Both the position numbers and the translations under genes were made by a program. A stretch of DNA of 64,000 nt from Bacteroidales bacterium (lineage in GTDB: Bacteria > Bacteroidota > Bacteroidia > Bacteroidales > UBA10428): positions 178,497 through 242,496 of the forward strand of contig JAFGSZ010000013.1 in NCBI GenBank assembly GCA_016934395.1, read 5' to 3'. Position 1 is the stretch's first letter, and every line of letters begins with the position of its first letter. Positions 63,701 through 64,000 of this stretch are shown here, one piece after another. The notes beneath the pieces were generated by a model. The model was not told the DNA's origin. It did not search any database and saw only the letters and a list, made by a program, of their open reading frames with translations.

Positions 63701-64000
63701 TTCTGTTTGCCCATTTATTTGTACTTCTTCGGTAAGATAACCTATAAAAGAAAAGACTAAAACAGCATCCGGATCATCAATTCCCAGGGAGTATTTTCCA
63801 TTTAGATCAGTTATCACTCCTTTATTTGTGCCTTTGATCATAATATTTACTCCGGGTAAAGGTTCATCATCGGTAGCATCAATAACTACTCCCGACACTA
63901 TATATTGCTGAAAAGCCGAACAATTTTCATCACTATCCCTCCAATTTGTATTTTGAAGTTCTAAGGTAACCGAGGAAAAATTCTCCGTATTTTTATTAGT
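60794..64000 (-). CDS. SusC/RagA-family TonB-linked outer-membrane protein, 5' end outside window
   Basis: Over 1060 residues are visible. The frame is open to the window edge, so an apparent GTG start at 63898 is not the true one. Upstream of it the frame reads on through [15 protein letters not shown]. Then carboxypeptidase-regulatory domain ([25 protein letters not shown]), plug ([74 protein letters not shown]) and a barrel ending TFGLQVTF. SusC is the transporter of the SusCD pair, driven by TonB. Forms an operon with susD and likely the phosphoesterase. The unseen N-terminus may include an STN signalling domain. Confidence 0.93.
   Translation of the reverse strand, partial: [1068 protein letters not shown]

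Noticed and set aside
63896..63898. GTG at 63898 as the start of susC
   Set aside because: The frame continues upstream without a stop to the window end, and the conserved domain begins immediately, leaving no signal peptide.
1..64000. tRNA, rRNA, insertion sequence or prophage
   Set aside because: No cloverleaf, rRNA segment, transposase, integrase or flanking terminal repeats were recognised in the intergenic regions read by eye; a covariance-model scan could still find a small RNA.

Overview
The window is AT-rich DNA from a member of the Bacteroidota (class Bacteroidia or a close relative). The evidence is consistent across the whole 64 kb: SusC/SusD and TonB-receptor/DUF4249 pairs, gliding and type IX secretion (T9SS) genes (gldE, gldD, porP/sprF, a DUF5103 plug-type protein, two giant cargo proteins with type A and type B sorting domains), a bacterial GGGPS, Na+-NQR, and promoter boxes of the Bacteroidetes form TAnnTTTG. 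The genus cannot be fixed from the sequence. A free-living, probably aquatic or sediment organism related to the Marinilabiliales is an inference only. I see no rRNA, tRNA, CRISPR array or complete insertion sequence.

Layout. 1-1361: 3' part of lnt. 1595-5800: ECF sigma factor, membrane anti-sigma-like protein, DUF4097 and GIN (DUF2807) beta-solenoid proteins and two small outer-membrane-type proteins, closed by a terminator. 5930-9168: TonB-dependent receptor plus DUF4249 lipoprotein. 9178-13312 (minus): dsbD, RNase E/G, a 30-residue mS38-like ribosomal protein gene, and HU. 13450-18322 (plus): mutY, ssb, gldE, gldD, a phosphopantetheinyl transferase and GGGPS. 18751-22081: a GT-C type membrane glycosyltransferase, a VOC protein and a HEPN/MNT pair whose HEPN frame looks damaged at both ends. 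22115-25035 (minus): a PafA-like protein lacking almost every catalytic residue, and ychF. 25239-30461: transketolase, a VWA protein and a second ECF sigma operon. 30476-31393: proline dehydrogenase. 31542-44124: two divergent giant secreted proteins and PorP/SprF. 44248-49689: an OmpH-like chaperone, GT2, FtsB/DivIC, P5C dehydrogenase and DUF5103. 49883-56942: nqrABCDEF and apbE. 57221-64000 (minus): a phosphoesterase behind a SusD/SusC pair, with SusC running off the window end.

How the genes fit together. Several parts serve the cell envelope: Lnt matures lipoproteins such as GldD, SusD and DUF4249; DsbD feeds periplasmic thiol chemistry; the PorP/SprF protein probably handles the adjacent type B-sorted PKD protein. 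ApbE attaches FMN to NqrB and NqrC, whose flavin-site threonines are both visible. Proline dehydrogenase and P5C dehydrogenase form a two-enzyme proline catabolic route encoded 15 kb apart.

The most unusual items are the degenerate PafA-fold protein, the broken HEPN gene beside its MNT partner, a perfect 17-bp inverted repeat in the leader of the RNase E/G gene, and a GC-rich hairpin with 9-nt repeats translated in frame inside a membrane glycosyltransferase. I did not find a wholly novel multi-gene system that I could defend.
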